Origin: Cepaea nemoralis
Taxonomy: Eukaryota; Mollusca; Gastropoda; Stylommatophora; Helicidae
Assembly: GCA_014155875.1 (NCBI GenBank)
Contig: JACEFZ010003484.1
Coordinates: forward strand, 50,001 to 114,000
DNA: 64,000 bases
Direction: 5' to 3'
Shown here: positions 10,740 through 21,479 of the stretch, piece after piece
Numbering within the stretch: position 1 is the stretch's first letter
How the letters are laid out: every line of letters begins with the position of its first letter
Position numbers and translations under genes: made by a program
Notes under the pieces: model-generated
Database searches by the model: none
Seen by the model: the letters and a program-made list of their open reading frames with translations, nothing else
What the model was told of the DNA's origin: nothing

Positions 10740-11515
10740 AAAAACAAATCTCTGCAGCTTACACATAACTGCTCATTTGTCTGATAATTGTCCATCATTC
10801 ACTTCCTAACACCAGGATTGGCTCAATATAGCTCTTGTGAATTATTTTCCTCACATTGATTAGCAAAGATACAGTGCAAAGAATTCGCATTAATATAAGG
10901 GGTTCATATGAAATAATTATGATAATTACATGCAATATCGGTGGCCCGCTGAGCATAGCTTATGTCTTAAGGGAGAGATACCATTAATCAATCAGCAGTT
11001 TATTACTTGGGTTAAACGGTTTAAGTGAAAAAATATCTGTCTAGTCTCTGAGACTTCTGGATTCTAGCAGGCTGGAGTCCAAGATGGCTGTAACTAAGCA
11101 GACGGTCTTTCACCCCTCAGTGGATTGAGAGCTAGGCTAGACGATCAGTCACTATACCGGAAAAAAGCACAAAATTGCAGCCCATTTGCCCGAGTATAAA
11201 TAAGGACAAGTGGTCTCAAATATGGGGCCGGCAGTAGAGCCCCGACACACCTCATTACGAGGACATGGGCCCTATACTTTACAGGACTTACTGCAGACAC
11301 TTATGTGATAGGCATATGCGCTAAAGTCACCTGTGATTTTCAGTTCTTAGTATCTTACTAAGAATTTTGCACCATCATCATCGTACGCCGCATCAAATAG
11401 CCTGAGCATTGATGTATCTCTCAAGAGACCTCGGTCCTAGGTAATCTGCATCAATTCTTTCATTTTTGTATGCAATCTTAATGTTAAGAACAACTTATAT
11501 CTTGAAATACAGACT
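10740..11515. other. No recognisable feature
   Basis: Unique sequence without a supported gene, RNA or element. No long open frame and no strong repeat structure was seen. Confidence 0.5.
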
Positions 11516-11629
11516 GAGATCATGTCTGTCCACAGCTTTCTACACCTGTACTATTAATCGTCTTATAGCCCATGCAGTGTGGCGATGGTGATCAGGTCAG
11601 TCCACAACCTTCGGTTGGATATCAAGAAG

Positions 11630-11995
11630 CCCACAGATTAGCAAAGGAAGGTGGAAGACTACTTCAGCCTGATATAGATATAACCTATGATGAGGCCAAG
11701 ATATTTATAAGAAGCAGTTATATAGCCAAATGGAAATAAGAGCATCCTTGCCACCAGAATGTTGATGCATATTACCATCTCAGTCTAAAAGAACAAGATT
11801 CATTCTTCAGATTCTGGAGAGGCCACTGCAGGCTATAATACCACATGTTTAATAAACTAAAGACAGAAGATACTGATGAATGTAATTGTGGGACTGGTAA
11901 CATGACAGCTAGACATTTCCTGCAGGAGCGTCCAACATAAGCAGAACAGAGACACGTCTATTGGCCTACACCCACTCCATATGAGAACACAGTCT
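11630..11995 (+). pseudogene. I-type LINE, RNase H end and C-terminal tail fragment
   Basis: Conceptual translation on this strand gives an EAHRLAKEGG segment (end of an RNase H domain), a KW..EHP segment, a FRFWRGHCRL-H-MF segment, an ECNCGTGNMTARHFLQ segment and WPTPTP, in the order found after the RNase H domain of I-type LINEs. The cysteine pair CxCG with TAxHxLQ is characteristic. In-frame stops are present. The same region of a second I-type relic is seen antisense at 30.87-31.22 kb. Confidence 0.7.
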
Positions 11996-12004
11996 ATAGG
12001 GGTT

Positions 12005-12415
12005 GTTATAAGAGTTATGTTCTGTCTTTCAACGTGACCGAAATATTTCACTTGCCTCTGTTTTATTTCTTCCATCAACTTTCTTTTCATTCACAGTTTT
12101 TCTAGAACCTCTGTATTTGATTGTTTCTGTTTCCATAAAATACGACATATTCTTACCTATAGCCACATCTCCAAAGCCTCTGTTCAATTTTCTAAATACA
12201 TGTTGACTGTCCAATCTTCCGTGCCATATAGTAGTGTTGAATGTACATATCGTTTGGCAATTCTCATTTTCAATGCGTTGTTAATCTCTCTAGATGTTGA
12301 TGCTGATTTCATGTTGATCAAACCATTTTTAGCCATTCCTATTCTCTTTTTTATTTCCATTTCACTTCTGCTATCATCTGTTATCACATGTCCAAGACGG
12401 AGAAACAGCATTATT
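12005..12415 (-). pseudogene. RTE-like LINE C-terminal region, frameshifted
   Basis: Antisense: LGHVITDDSRSEMEIKKRIG, then VHSTLLYGTEDWTVN, and after frame changes a RQVKYFGHVER segment, which is the usual order after the RT palm. No catalytic box remains. The downstream end abuts the I-type fragment at 11995. Confidence 0.7.
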
Positions 12416-12424
12416 GACGTATGA

Positions 12425-13195
12425 AGGTGAATGAAGGAAAAGAAGAAGTATTAACTTTGTCTTACGCTCACTCAGAGTATTTCTTTTCATAACTGCCTGA
12501 AGCTTGCTGTTGGGCAACTGCCAAGATTGAAATAATAAACTTGTAGAACCCAAAACTTCTGCCTCAGGAAAATCTTTCACCTGAAATCGGGAGAAACTAC
12601 TTTATTCAAGTTTTCACAAACTGCATACACTTGCCAAACACCTGCAAATAAAAACACTCGTTCTCACCTCGGTTCGTAAAACTACCCCAGAACCTGATGG
12701 AGGTTAATTTTGGCAGTTACTCCAGCACAGCAGGACTCCGATGCTTGAGTTTTCCTGCATTAAAATTCAAGAGCTAAATTCAGGAGCTAATCAATGTAGT
12801 CTGCCCTGGCAATTATGAGAATATCCCGGAGAAGGCTGGAGCTTAGAGATACATTTCGGGCTAGTGTGTGAGAGCATTTTATCGACACGCGGACGTGAGG
12901 TAGTGGCCTGTTGTTGTTGTTGTTGTTGTTTTTCTTTTCGTTAGCTTTTTCAAAAGGAGAAGCAAGAAGAGGAGAAAAGGGAGACATATTAAACCCTCGA
13001 CCTTTAACACATAACACTTGTTTAATGTCACAGTTATCTTACTCCGGGTCCATATACACTCTTGAGAATCGTGTCCTAGAGGTCAGGGGCGATATTACCA
13101 TGTGAAGTGTGTGGGGAAGGAAAAGTGGAGAAGCACCTGCGAGAATGAATGTCAATGAAGTCATCGATTTTAGAAAACTAACCACGGATATACTC
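12425..13195. other. Unassigned stretch with short (TTG)n
   Basis: No gene recognised. A (TTG)n run of about 24 bp lies near 12908-12931. Confidence 0.5.
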
Positions 13196-13199
13196 ACTT

Positions 13200-13203
13200 C
13201 ATA

Positions 13204-13281
<78 letters not shown>
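13200..13281. repeat. (TA)n microsatellite
   Basis: About 40 TA units with a few interruptions; responsible for Ile/Tyr repeat frames on both strands. Confidence 0.95.
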
Positions 13282-13284
<3 letters not shown>

Positions 13285-13394
13285 TCCACCGCGATGTAGC
13301 GAAAGAAGCCAGGCAGGAAACTGGGCAACCATTTGTTCCTGGTATCTGTGTTCACTAAGGAAATACATTGGCTGATTAACACAGATATAGAGGT

Positions 13395-13500
13395 CAGCGT
13401 GGCTGAATGGAAAAGAGCGCTCGCTCTTAAATTTCCGGTGTGCTGAACAAATGAACAAACGCACTTTATTTTCAAAGGGACGCGCAGGACTGTCTTACAA
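13395..13500. repeat. tRNA-like head abutting a LINE family 1 tail scrap
   Basis: GTGGCTGAATGG near 13407 fits a polymerase III A box, with an anticodon-stem-like GAGCGCTCGCTC after it, but no B box follows. At about 13446-13480 the sequence changes to AACAAATGAACAAACGCACT and TTATTTTCAAAGGG, which is the antisense 3' tail of LINE family 1. It looks like two truncated retroposon ends side by side. Confidence 0.4.
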
Positions 13501-13724
13501 CATTCGGCCGTTCCAGTAACTCATCTTCATAAATTACACTGGTTTATACACATTTTGGTTCCTTACGCTTTATAGCTATTCTTGGGTAATTGTGTGTTGC
13601 TAATTCAAAAAATGTAATTATATTTTTATTCCTAACACTTCTAGTTTTTGGTATAACTAAGAATGACCTTATTAGTAGGGCAATTGTTATTTACAAGCCT
13701 AGAGTTAGGTGCCATTGGTGGCAT

Positions 13725-14400
13725 TTCGACTAATCTGCCTCCATGTTGGCATCTGAAAGACCCTGATATCTCTCTTCCATTGTTTTTATATCTTGGTAAC
13801 ATCTTTCATCATGCTCCTCATTAAAGTCGCCAAGATTCTCGGGAAAGAAATATAAATGGTTATGCTCATGTTGCACCCAAGCTCACAGCTTACAAAAACT
13901 CGACAGCATGTGTTCAAGTAACTGAGAATAATTGTATTCTTTACAGTCACTCAAAAAATTGTGCACATCTACAACAAATGATGATCAGGCTGTGGACTCT
14001 GCTATGTTCATCGAATCAGTAAAATGTGGATAGTTTATTAACTTTCTAAACTGGAGTCCATCATAATTCCAGCTTTAAGTTTGCCTATGCTCAGTTCCGG
14101 AAACTTTCTGCATAAGTAATTAAAACGGTTACCATCTTTATTCACTGCTTTAACAAATTGCTTCATCAAGCGTTATATGTAATGATGGCAATATAACTCT
14201 TTTTCGATCAATATGTGGCTTGTTGATAAATATATTTTCTCAAACTTTAAAATTCATCCCTCAATGCCCACTGTTTTATTTGTGTGCAGTGAGTATCTTT
14301 TACCCTGATGTCTCATAAACATATAAAGCATTATATTTGGTGAATCCCCTTTGCTGGCAAAGCTAGAAGTTCACCATTTTAAGATCTAAACAAACCATGC
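13725..14400 (-). pseudogene. Decayed ORF of an uncharacterised transposon-associated protein family
   Basis: Antisense translation with several stops contains, in order, a CQQRGFTKYNA segment, a PHIDRKRVILPSLHITL segment, LMKQFVKAVNKDGNRFNYLC, FPELSIGKLKAGI, FTDSMNIAEST, a YNYSQLLEHMLSSF segment, and FFPENLGDFNEEHDERCYQ with KTMEERYQG. I recognise the FPENLG-EE--ER--QDI--ME-RYQG core from multi-copy uncharacterised proteins of arthropods, cnidarians and molluscs; I cannot name the element class or a biochemical role. The frame is broken throughout, so it is a relic. Confidence 0.6.
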
Positions 14401-14706
14401 AGTCATAATCTAAATACTTCAATGTTTCCGGAACTGCTTATTGTAGCATACTACTCCTTCATTGTAGTAAAATGAGCAATTGGAATTGAGCCATGTCTGT
14501 TACTATTGTGTAAGACAGGCAGTTTAATTTTATAAGGGACTAGATATAGCAATAGTTTTTTTTTTTTTTTTTCCCGGAGCCTTATGTAAAAAATAATGTA
14601 ATAATATTAGTTAAATACACAAATGCCAGTATCTCAAATTGTAGGGCTGCTACAGACAAATAAATGTGATTGTTTGATTTAGCAGACCTCATTTATGCAA
14701 CACTAG

Positions 14707-14930
14707 CTGACCCGCCCGGCTTCGCCCAGTCCCTGGTGGGGAGCATCTAATTTAATTCATATAAGTAGTCATATAAGCTCCCGTTCCCGTTCCCGACTAT
14801 CTATCTGTCTGTCTGTCTGCCTGTCTATCTGTCTGTCTATCTGTCTGACCCGGCCCGGCTTCACCCATACCCTGATGGGGAGCATCTCATTTAATTCATA
14901 TAAGTAGTCATATAAGTTCCCGTCCCCGAC

Positions 14931-15019
<89 letters not shown>

Positions 15020-15122
15020 GACCCGGCCCGGCTTCGCCCAGCCCCTGGTTGGGAGCATCTCATTTAATTCATATAAGTAGTCATATAAGCTCCCGTTCCC
15101 GTTCCCGTTCCCGACTATCTAC

Positions 15123-15193
<71 letters not shown>

Positions 15194-15345
15194 TATTAGA
15201 AAGAGCACTTGAAAGATCTTTACATCTTCCCCCACCAATTAACTTGGGTAAATGGAGCGTCTTATTTAATTCATATTCGGCCCCTGCTCCTGTTCCCGTT
15301 CCCAAAAAAGACGACCGGCCCGGCTTCGCCCAGTCCCTGGTGGGG
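14707..15345 (-). repeat. Minisatellite units with (GTCT)n, copy 3
   Basis: Four units in inverted orientation, beginning near 14707, 14847, 15018 and 15318, each with CCCGGCTTCGCCCA, a CTGGTGGGGAGCATCT-type segment and CATATAAGTAGTCATATAAG; GTCT runs of up to about 75 bp (15125-15190) separate them. Confidence 0.75.
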
Positions 15346-15364
15346 AGCATATCATTAAATTTAT

Positions 15365-16431
15365 ATTCTACGGAGGGAGGAGGAGGAGGGAGCAGGAGGG
15401 AGCAGGAGGGAGCAGGAGGGAGCAGGAGGAGACAGGAGGAGGAGTGAGGAGTAGGAGGGAGGAGGAGGGATTAGGAGGAGGAGGGAGGAGGGAGAGGGAG
15501 GAGGAGGTAGGAGGAGGGAGGAGGAGGAAGAGGGAGTAGGAGGAGGGAGGAGGATGAGGGAGGAGGAGGAGGAGAGAGGAGGAGGTGGGAGGAGGAGGAG
15601 GGAGGAGGAGGAGTAAGAGCGAGGAGGAGGATGAGCGAGGAGGAGCGGAGAGGAGGAGGGAGGAGGATGGAGGAGGAAGAGGGAGAAGAAGGGAGAAGGA
15701 GGAGGAAGAAGAGGGAGGAGGAGGGAGAATGAGGGAGGAGGGAGAAGGAGGGAGGAGGAGGGAGGATGAGAAGGGAGGAGAGGGAGGAGGAGGGAGGAGG
15801 AGGGGAGAGGGAGGAGGAAGAGGGAGAAGGAGGAGGGAGGAGGAGGGAGGAGGAGGAAGAGTGAGAAGGAGGAGGAGAATGAGGAGGGGGAGGAGGGAGA
15901 GGGAGGAGGAAGAGGAGGATGAGGGAGGAGGAGGGAGGAGGAGAAGGGAGGAGGAGAGGTTGGAGGAGGGGGAGAAGGGAGGAGGAGGAGGGAGGAAGAG
16001 GGAGGAGTAGGAAGGATGAGGGGGAGGAGAAGGAGGAGGTGAAGAGGAGGGGGAGGAGGAGTAGGAGGAGGAGGAGAAAGGAGGAGGCGGCGGAGGATGA
16101 GGGAGGAGGAGGGTTTAGGAGGAGGAGGGAGGAGGAAAGCGAGGAGGGGGAGGAGGGAGCGAGGAGGCAGGAAGAGGGAGGAGGAGGGAGGAGGAGGGAG
16201 GAGGAGGAAGAGGGAGGAGGAGGAGGATGGAGGAGGAGGAGGAAGAGGGGGAGGAGGATTATAACGCTTGTAGATAACTGCAGCAGAGGAGTAGAGGGAG
16301 GAGGAGGAGAGAGGAGGAGGCGGCGGAGGAGGAGGAAGGAGGAGGGATTAGGTGGAGGAGGGAGGAGGAGGAGGGAGGAGGAGAGCGAGGAGGGGGAGGA
16401 GGTAGGAGGAGGGAGGAAGAGGGAGGAACGA
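15365..16431 (-). repeat. Polypurine (GGAGGA)n array, left part
   Basis: About 1.07 kb of A/G with GGA, GGAGGA and GGGAGGA units. It contains one non-repeat island, GATTATAACGC.TGTAGATA plus ACTGCAGC, at about 16257-16285. On the minus strand, the sense of the element, it is polypyrimidine like the array of copy 2. Confidence 0.9.
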
Positions 16432-16752
16432 ACGAACGAACGAACGAACAAACTTTATTTTCAAAGGGGTAAGAATTGGGCACGCAGGCCCGTCTAACAT
16501 TCTGCCCTTCTATCACTCTCTTTCATACATTATTTCATTCACACATCATTCAAGGCTAACAGAGAACAGCAACAATAAAAAAGATATGCATTATAAAGAC
16601 ATGGGCAAAATGCGAACATCAAAACTACACGACACAGTAAAATTAGATAATGGTTTGACACTTGTTATTAGCCATGTGGAATATACTGGCCTACCAAAAG
16701 GGGACTGGCTGTTATACTAGGGGTTTTGTTATTATTATTATTATCTCTATTA

Positions 16753-17787
16753 TTAAGGGGGAAGATAATCCGTACTGAGATAGTGTTCGAGTAATTTGCG
16801 ATTATATGAATAGGGATTGGTGATGTCTTTGATTTCTTGTGGAAGATTGTTCCACAGCTGAGCTGCAGAGTACGTTAAGCTTGTTTTGTATAAGTCAATC
16901 CTAGGCTTCGGAATGTGTAATATATTTAAACGTTTACTGTGTCTAGCATTATATTTAAACAATGGCCAAAGGTAATTTGGGGCATTCCGATGCAGGATTT
17001 TGTGAATTAGTTTAGCTTTATTGAAAAGCAGGCGTTTGCGGAGTGGTAGTAACTGAAGGCGTTTATACAGGCTAGGATTGTCAGATAAATGTTTGTTATA
17101 AATTAGACTCATAGCCCGTTTCTGGAGTGAGTAAAGTCGCTTGGTGTTTGAATTAGAACAACCGTCCCAGATTGTAGAGCAGTAGTCAAAGTGTGTCTGT
17201 ATATGAGAAGTATAGAATAGTTTCCTTGTGTCCTCATCAAGGAAGTTTTTAATTTTGGCGAGTTGGTAGAATTTTTTCGCTGTTTGTTTAATAAGCGCTT
17301 GAACGTGGGAATTAAAGGTTAGGTTTCTATCAATGATTATGCCTAATGTTTTGTGCTCAATTACACTTTCTATTGGCATGTTATCGATGTGAAGTTGAAG
17401 TGATGTGTGTGAGCTTAGAGTTTGAAGTCTTTGTCTGGTTGTTAGTAACATTGATTTTGTTTTAGTGATGTTAATTTGCATACGGTTTGAATAGCTCCAC
17501 CTAACTACATTATTTAATTCTTGTTGTAAAGACGACTCCAATAAAATACAGTTTTCAGCATTTGTGTACACTGTACAGTCGTCTGCAAATAGATCGCAGG
17601 ACGACGAAAGATGTAAAGGTAGATCGTTAATATATATGGCAAACAATAGAGGGCCAAGAATAGAGCCTTGCGGTACTCCAATATTGAAGGTAGTGGTATG
17701 AGACAGACATTTATTATGTGATACTACTTGCTTTCTGTTTGATAGAAAAGATGATATTAGAGTGACTACATTAGGGCCAATTTTCAT
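16753..17787 (-). pseudogene. RT core and C-terminal domain of LINE family 1, copy B
   Basis: 344-residue open frame: SSFLSNRKQVVSHNK, GVPQGSILGPLLFAIYINDL, the catalytic LFADDCTVYT box, a segment FDYCSTIWDGCSNSNTKRLY and the end segment SLTYSAAQLWNNLPQEIKDI. These are the RT fingers/palm and the conserved C-terminal module of CR1/L2-like elements. The frame is lost upstream near 17795, where a poly-T stretch causes a frameshift, so the polymerase is not complete. Confidence 0.85.
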
Positions 17788-17799
17788 TGTCTCAAGTTT

Positions 17800-18400
17800 T
17801 TTTAATTAAAATAACATGGTCTATCATATCAAATGCTTTCTTGAATCAATAAACACAGTTCCACATAGGACTGTTGTTGTTTATATTCTGGTGCCAATTT
17901 TCTATCATGTTTGTTAGGGCCGTATGGCAAGAATATTTTGGTCGAAATCCTGATTGGTGTCAACAATAAGCTTGTTGCGAACTAAATACTGTAATGTTAC
18001 TTTATGGATGTGTTTTTCTAGTGGCTTAGATAGTGATGATAGTAAGGAAATGGGTCTGTAATTGTTCGGGAGATCATTGTCCAATGAACCAGATTTAAGA
18101 AGAGGGTACACTTTAGCGATTTTGAGAGCTGATGGAAAGTGGACCTTTGGTGAGACACTGATTATATACATAGGTTAGTGATATACAGATCACTGGCGCA
18201 GCACAACGGAGAATCCGGTTGCTGATTCCATCTAACCCAGATGAGGTTGTGTTTTTTTAGGTTACTGAGGTAAGTGAATACCTCAGTGATTGTCATTAGC
18301 GGTATGTCGGAAAGAATATCGCCGGAGCATCTATTCTCGCAAAACGATGACAGTAAAGATAAGTTGCAAGGAGAATTAGGTATTGAAGCCTTCAACTGGT
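17800..18400 (-). pseudogene. N-terminal RT region of LINE family 1, copy B, frameshifted
   Basis: Two short frames (17914-18171 and 18162-18395) together cover the start of the RT domain: a SLLSSFCENRCSGDILSDI segment, a SALKIAKVYPLLKSGS segment and NYRPISLLSSLSKPLEKHI. The uninterrupted version is in copy C. At least three frameshifts or stops separate this stretch from the RT core. Confidence 0.8.
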
Positions 18401-18405
18401 CTATG

Positions 18406-19176
18406 TCAGTTTGAAAAAAAATTACTGAATTGGTCGCATGTAATATGATTTGATGGTAAAGAATTTCGGAAGTTATACTTGTTTGTCAAGGTGTTAATTG
18501 CCTTCCATATATCCTTACTATTTGTTTTATCCATTACTAAGTTCTTAAAGTAATTTTTCTTTTCCCGTCGTATGGTATATTGAAATTTGTTTCTAAGAGT
18601 ACGGTATGCGCTGAGATCCCGCTTTTTATGTGCTTTATACCTGTCTCTCATAATTTGAAGTATTTCCTGGGTGATCCAAGGTGGCTTGACGTGGTGTTTT
18701 ACTCGAACTTCCTTGATTGGCACATGTCTATCAAAAACAACAATAAATGTTTTCATCCAGAATTCCAGAGCATCATCCGGGTCAGGAAGCTGACAAACAT
18801 TGTCTAGAGGTGAACTGAGCAAGTCCTGTAAAAATGCGTTTTGGTTGAAATGTTTGTAACATCTATATTTTACACTTATGTGTTTATGTTTAGGAGTTTT
18901 AATTCCTTGTTTAGACCACGTGCAGCATATTGGGTAGTGATCGCTCATTGCACAATTGGGTACAGCGCATTCTATGATGTTGTCTGAGCAAGTTACGTAA
19001 ATGTGATCTATGACTGTTGAAGATGACTTTGTTACTCTAGTAGCCTGTTGTACTATTTGTTGGAAATTGTATGATGCAATTATATTTCCCCATATTATGT
19101 TGGATTTGTTGGTGTCAATGTTAAAGTCTCCGAGTAGTATAATTTCCTTCCCGGAAGCGAAAACCACATCCATCAT
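18406..19176 (-). pseudogene. APE endonuclease C-terminal half and linker, LINE family 1 copy B
   Basis: 256-residue frame with LLGDFNIDTNKSN (the GDFN motif of APE-type endonucleases), TVIDHIYVTCSD and the AMSDHYPICCTW motif carrying the catalytic SDH. The linker includes APWI-like PPWITQEI and FKNLVMDKTNSKDIWKAI, standard for the spacer before the RT. The N-terminal half of the endonuclease is missing; the upstream boundary is the purine array. Confidence 0.85.
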
Positions 19177-19220
19177 GGTAGTGAAGTTTTCGTACCAGAC
19201 GTGTCCAGCACTGGGATTTC

Positions 19221-19304
19221 GATAGAGGTAGAGGAGGAGGGAGGAGGAGGGAGGAGGAGGAGGATGAAGGAGGAGGAGGAGAAGGAAGAGGGGAAGGAGG
19301 ATTA
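19221..19304 (-). repeat. Polypurine array, right part beyond the LINE
   Basis: About 85 bp of GGA-rich sequence followed at 19303-19330 by GATTATAACGCCTGTAGATA and ACTGCAGC, the same island that occurs at 16257-16285. In the element's sense the island should precede the array once, so its presence on both sides of the LINE implies an array-internal duplication. Confidence 0.75.
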
Positions 19305-19577
19305 TAACGCCTGTAGATAACTGCAGCGAAAAGGTCCACCTATTTGAGAAATATGCAACAATTTTACATATAAAGCAATTCTATTAGAAGTTATGTCCCC
19401 TCGCTATATATATACATTATAATGCAAATTAAATATTAAATAATAATAAGAAGAAAATATGTTTGTACACTAAAATAACTATGACAGTTGGCAGCATGGG
19501 AATGATTAGAAGACGTGTAGAAAATTTCATCTCAATCGGGTGGACCGTTCACGAACGCATAAAGGACATACATACAT

Positions 19578-19632
<55 letters not shown>

Positions 19633-19655
19633 GGGATTCTCTTTTATATATAAAT

Positions 19656-19800
19656 AGATTGGGTGTAAAATGTTTGGCACCACAATTATCTAGTGTAGTG
19701 TGTTATCTATTGTGCATGTTACATTCACATAGGAAAATAAATACATTGTCATATTGATGTTGTGACCATAAGCTGTGCATATTACCATATTATGAGACAG

Positions 19801-19848
<48 letters not shown>

Positions 19849-19941
19849 TCATAAATACATATATACATACATTCCTGCACACATAGTTACATCCATTACA
19901 GACCACCCACTCAATAACATAAATATAAACTCTCACGTGCA

Positions 19942-20020
<79 letters not shown>

Positions 20021-20088
20021 TCACTCACAATCAGAAACTCACTAATAAAAATTTACTTATACATACATATTCTCTCTCTCTCTTTCTC

Positions 20089-20145
<57 letters not shown>

Positions 20146-20253
20146 TGTGTGTGTGTGCCACGCCCATATATACTCATTTACACATACAGCACAGCACACA
20201 CATACACCCCTCCCGTACACATATAATCGACACATACACACTCATCTCATCCC
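19656..20253. repeat. Cluster of (CA)n, (TA)n, (CT)n and (GT)n microsatellites
   Basis: (CA)n at 19801-19848, (TA)n at 19943-20019, (CT)n at 20070-20141 and (GT)n at 20142-20157, separated by short AT- or CA-rich linkers. No gene is seen in this stretch. Confidence 0.9.
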
Positions 20254-20356
20254 AGCGATATTCTTTCCGACATACCGCTAATGACAATCACTGAAGTATT
20301 CACTTACCTCAGTAACCTAAAAAACACAACCTCATCTGGGTTAGATGGAACGAAGT

Positions 20357-20440
20357 GTCTATTCGTAGAGCCCTACGAATAGACAAAGTGTCTATTCGTA
20401 GGGCCCTACGAAAAAACAAAGCGTCTATTCGTAGGGCACG
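20357..20440. repeat. Left terminal cluster of 33-bp palindrome units
   Basis: Units start at 20357, 20390 and 20423, an exact 33-bp step: a 28-bp near-palindrome centred on GGGCCC or GAGCCC with arms GTCTATTCGTA/TACGAATAGAC, plus a 5-bp spacer (AAAGT-like). The third unit is only a half. Confidence 0.9.
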
Positions 20441-20486
20441 GCTGGTCACGTGATTTAACGTAAGTTTGCGGCTATATTATACATTT

Positions 20487-20852
20487 TCGTTGCTACGGTA
20501 ATCCTGCTCAGTACGAGAGGAACCGCAGGTTCAGACATTTGGTTCACGTGCTTGGCTGATAAGCCAATGGTGCGAGGCTACCATCTGAGGGATTATGGCT
20601 GAACGCCTCTAAGTCAGAATCCCGCCCGGATGTGCGACGATATTCTTAGCACCACTGCGTCGGGAGGCAACGATATGGTCGGGACCAGGGGCTTCGGTCT
20701 CTGCCCGACCTGGTCGAGCCGCAGCAAGAGGCCTCTGCCGTCCCGCTGATCAAAGCGGGCGGGGGCCTGTCCGATATTCACCCCATGCGGCGTGGAGGTG
20801 TGAAATCATTTGTAGACGACTTAGTTCTCGGTCGGGGTGTCGTAATCAGCTG
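20487..20852 (+). rRNA. 28S rRNA 3'-end fragment (pseudogene)
   Basis: Matches the 3' end of eukaryotic large-subunit rRNA from just before the sarcin-ricin loop (AGTACGAGAGGAACC at 20510-20524) through CTGAACGCCTCTAAGTCAG and the GTAGACGACTTAGTTCTCGG region, stopping about 50 bases short of the mature 3' end. The GC-rich expansion between 20660 and 20775 keeps complementary stretches, so the copy looks young. Part of the palindrome-ended insertion; no rDNA promoter or spacer accompanies it, so it is not a functional rRNA gene. Confidence 0.9.
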
Positions 20853-21351
20853 AGGCATACAGACAGGCGGACATATAGAGAGGCATACAGACATCTCTCT
20901 CTCTCTTCTTCTCTATCTCCCTCCTCCCCCTCTCTCTTTCTTGTCTTTATCACTTTTTTATGTCTTTCAACACATCTTTCTCATATCTCTGTCTCGCACA
21001 CTATCTTCATAATCTATCTCTCTCTTCTCTCTTTTCAACCCGCTTCACATATACCAGGTTTTCCTGCACTTTATATCCGTAGCATTTCCTTGTTTATTTG
21101 TTAATTAATGAGGGCAATCAGTCGAAAGCCTGGTGTTTGTATTGCCTAACGACCCTAATCATGTCTCTCTGAGGTGACGCATATTACTGTCAGCTTGGAC
21201 CAGAATTATCAGGACATAAATAGTAGGAAATAGTAGGTCAGTAACGTACACAAAGATGGATGCCTGTAAACAGTAAGTGTACAGAAACGCAAGTTAACAA
21301 TTCTTAAACTCGCCTGATATTTAAACAGCCATACTTCAACTAAGTATAAAG

Positions 21352-21479
21352 TATCGATTCATAGGGCCCTGTGTATAAACAAAGTGTCTATTCGTAGGGC
21401 CCTGCGAATAAACGCTTTGTTTATTCGTAGGGCTCTACGAATAAACGCCTTGTTTATTCGTAGAGCTCTACGAATAAAC
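21352..21479. repeat. Right terminal cluster of 33-bp palindrome units
   Basis: Three clear units at 21386, 21419 and 21452 (33-bp steps) and a decayed one at about 21353. Each 28-bp palindrome has the arms GTTTATTCGTA/TACGAATAAAC around GGGCCC, GGGCTC or GAGCTC. The arms use TTTATT where most left units use TCTATT. Confidence 0.9.

Larger units (their letters stand above)
16432..19217 (-). mobile_element. LINE family 1 (CR1/L2-like), copy B
   Basis: Antisense non-LTR element inserted in the purine array of HINE copy 3; array sequence lies on both sides. The 3' tail is (GTTC)n on the minus strand (16430-16448), with an AATAAAG-type signal next to it, then a 3' UTR. From right to left: endonuclease end, RT and C-terminal domain, in several frames. 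It is 5' truncated inside the endonuclease at about 19217. It is the longest copy of the family in the window and allows the insertions in copies A and C to be recognised. Confidence 0.88.
14703..19655 (-). mobile_element. HINE/mini-me-like repeat, copy 3, inverted, LINE inside
   Basis: Reads on the minus strand. The CTAG end is at 14703-14706, followed by GC-rich CCCGGCTTCGCCC repeats with GTCT runs, a purine array on this strand (15365-16431) and, beyond the inserted LINE, the purine array remnant (19221-19304). The head occupies about 19305-19655: ATGATTAGAAGACGTGTAGA, the TCATCTCAATCGGGTGGACC block, a GACA run (19577-19633) and CTTTTATATATAAATAG. Head and tail are colinear with copies 1 and 2. 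Without the LINE the element is about 2.2 kb. Confidence 0.62.

Noticed and set aside
13397..13445. tRNA-Ser-like gene
   Set aside because: Only an A box and a stem-like part are found; no B box before the LINE tail scrap.
15471..16516. Ser/Pro-rich minus-strand frame of 326 codons and Arg/Glu-rich plus-strand frames
   Set aside because: Translation of the polypurine/polypyrimidine array of HINE copy 3.
20487..20852. An rDNA unit
   Set aside because: Only the 3' end of 28S is present and it is bounded by insertion termini within a LINE.
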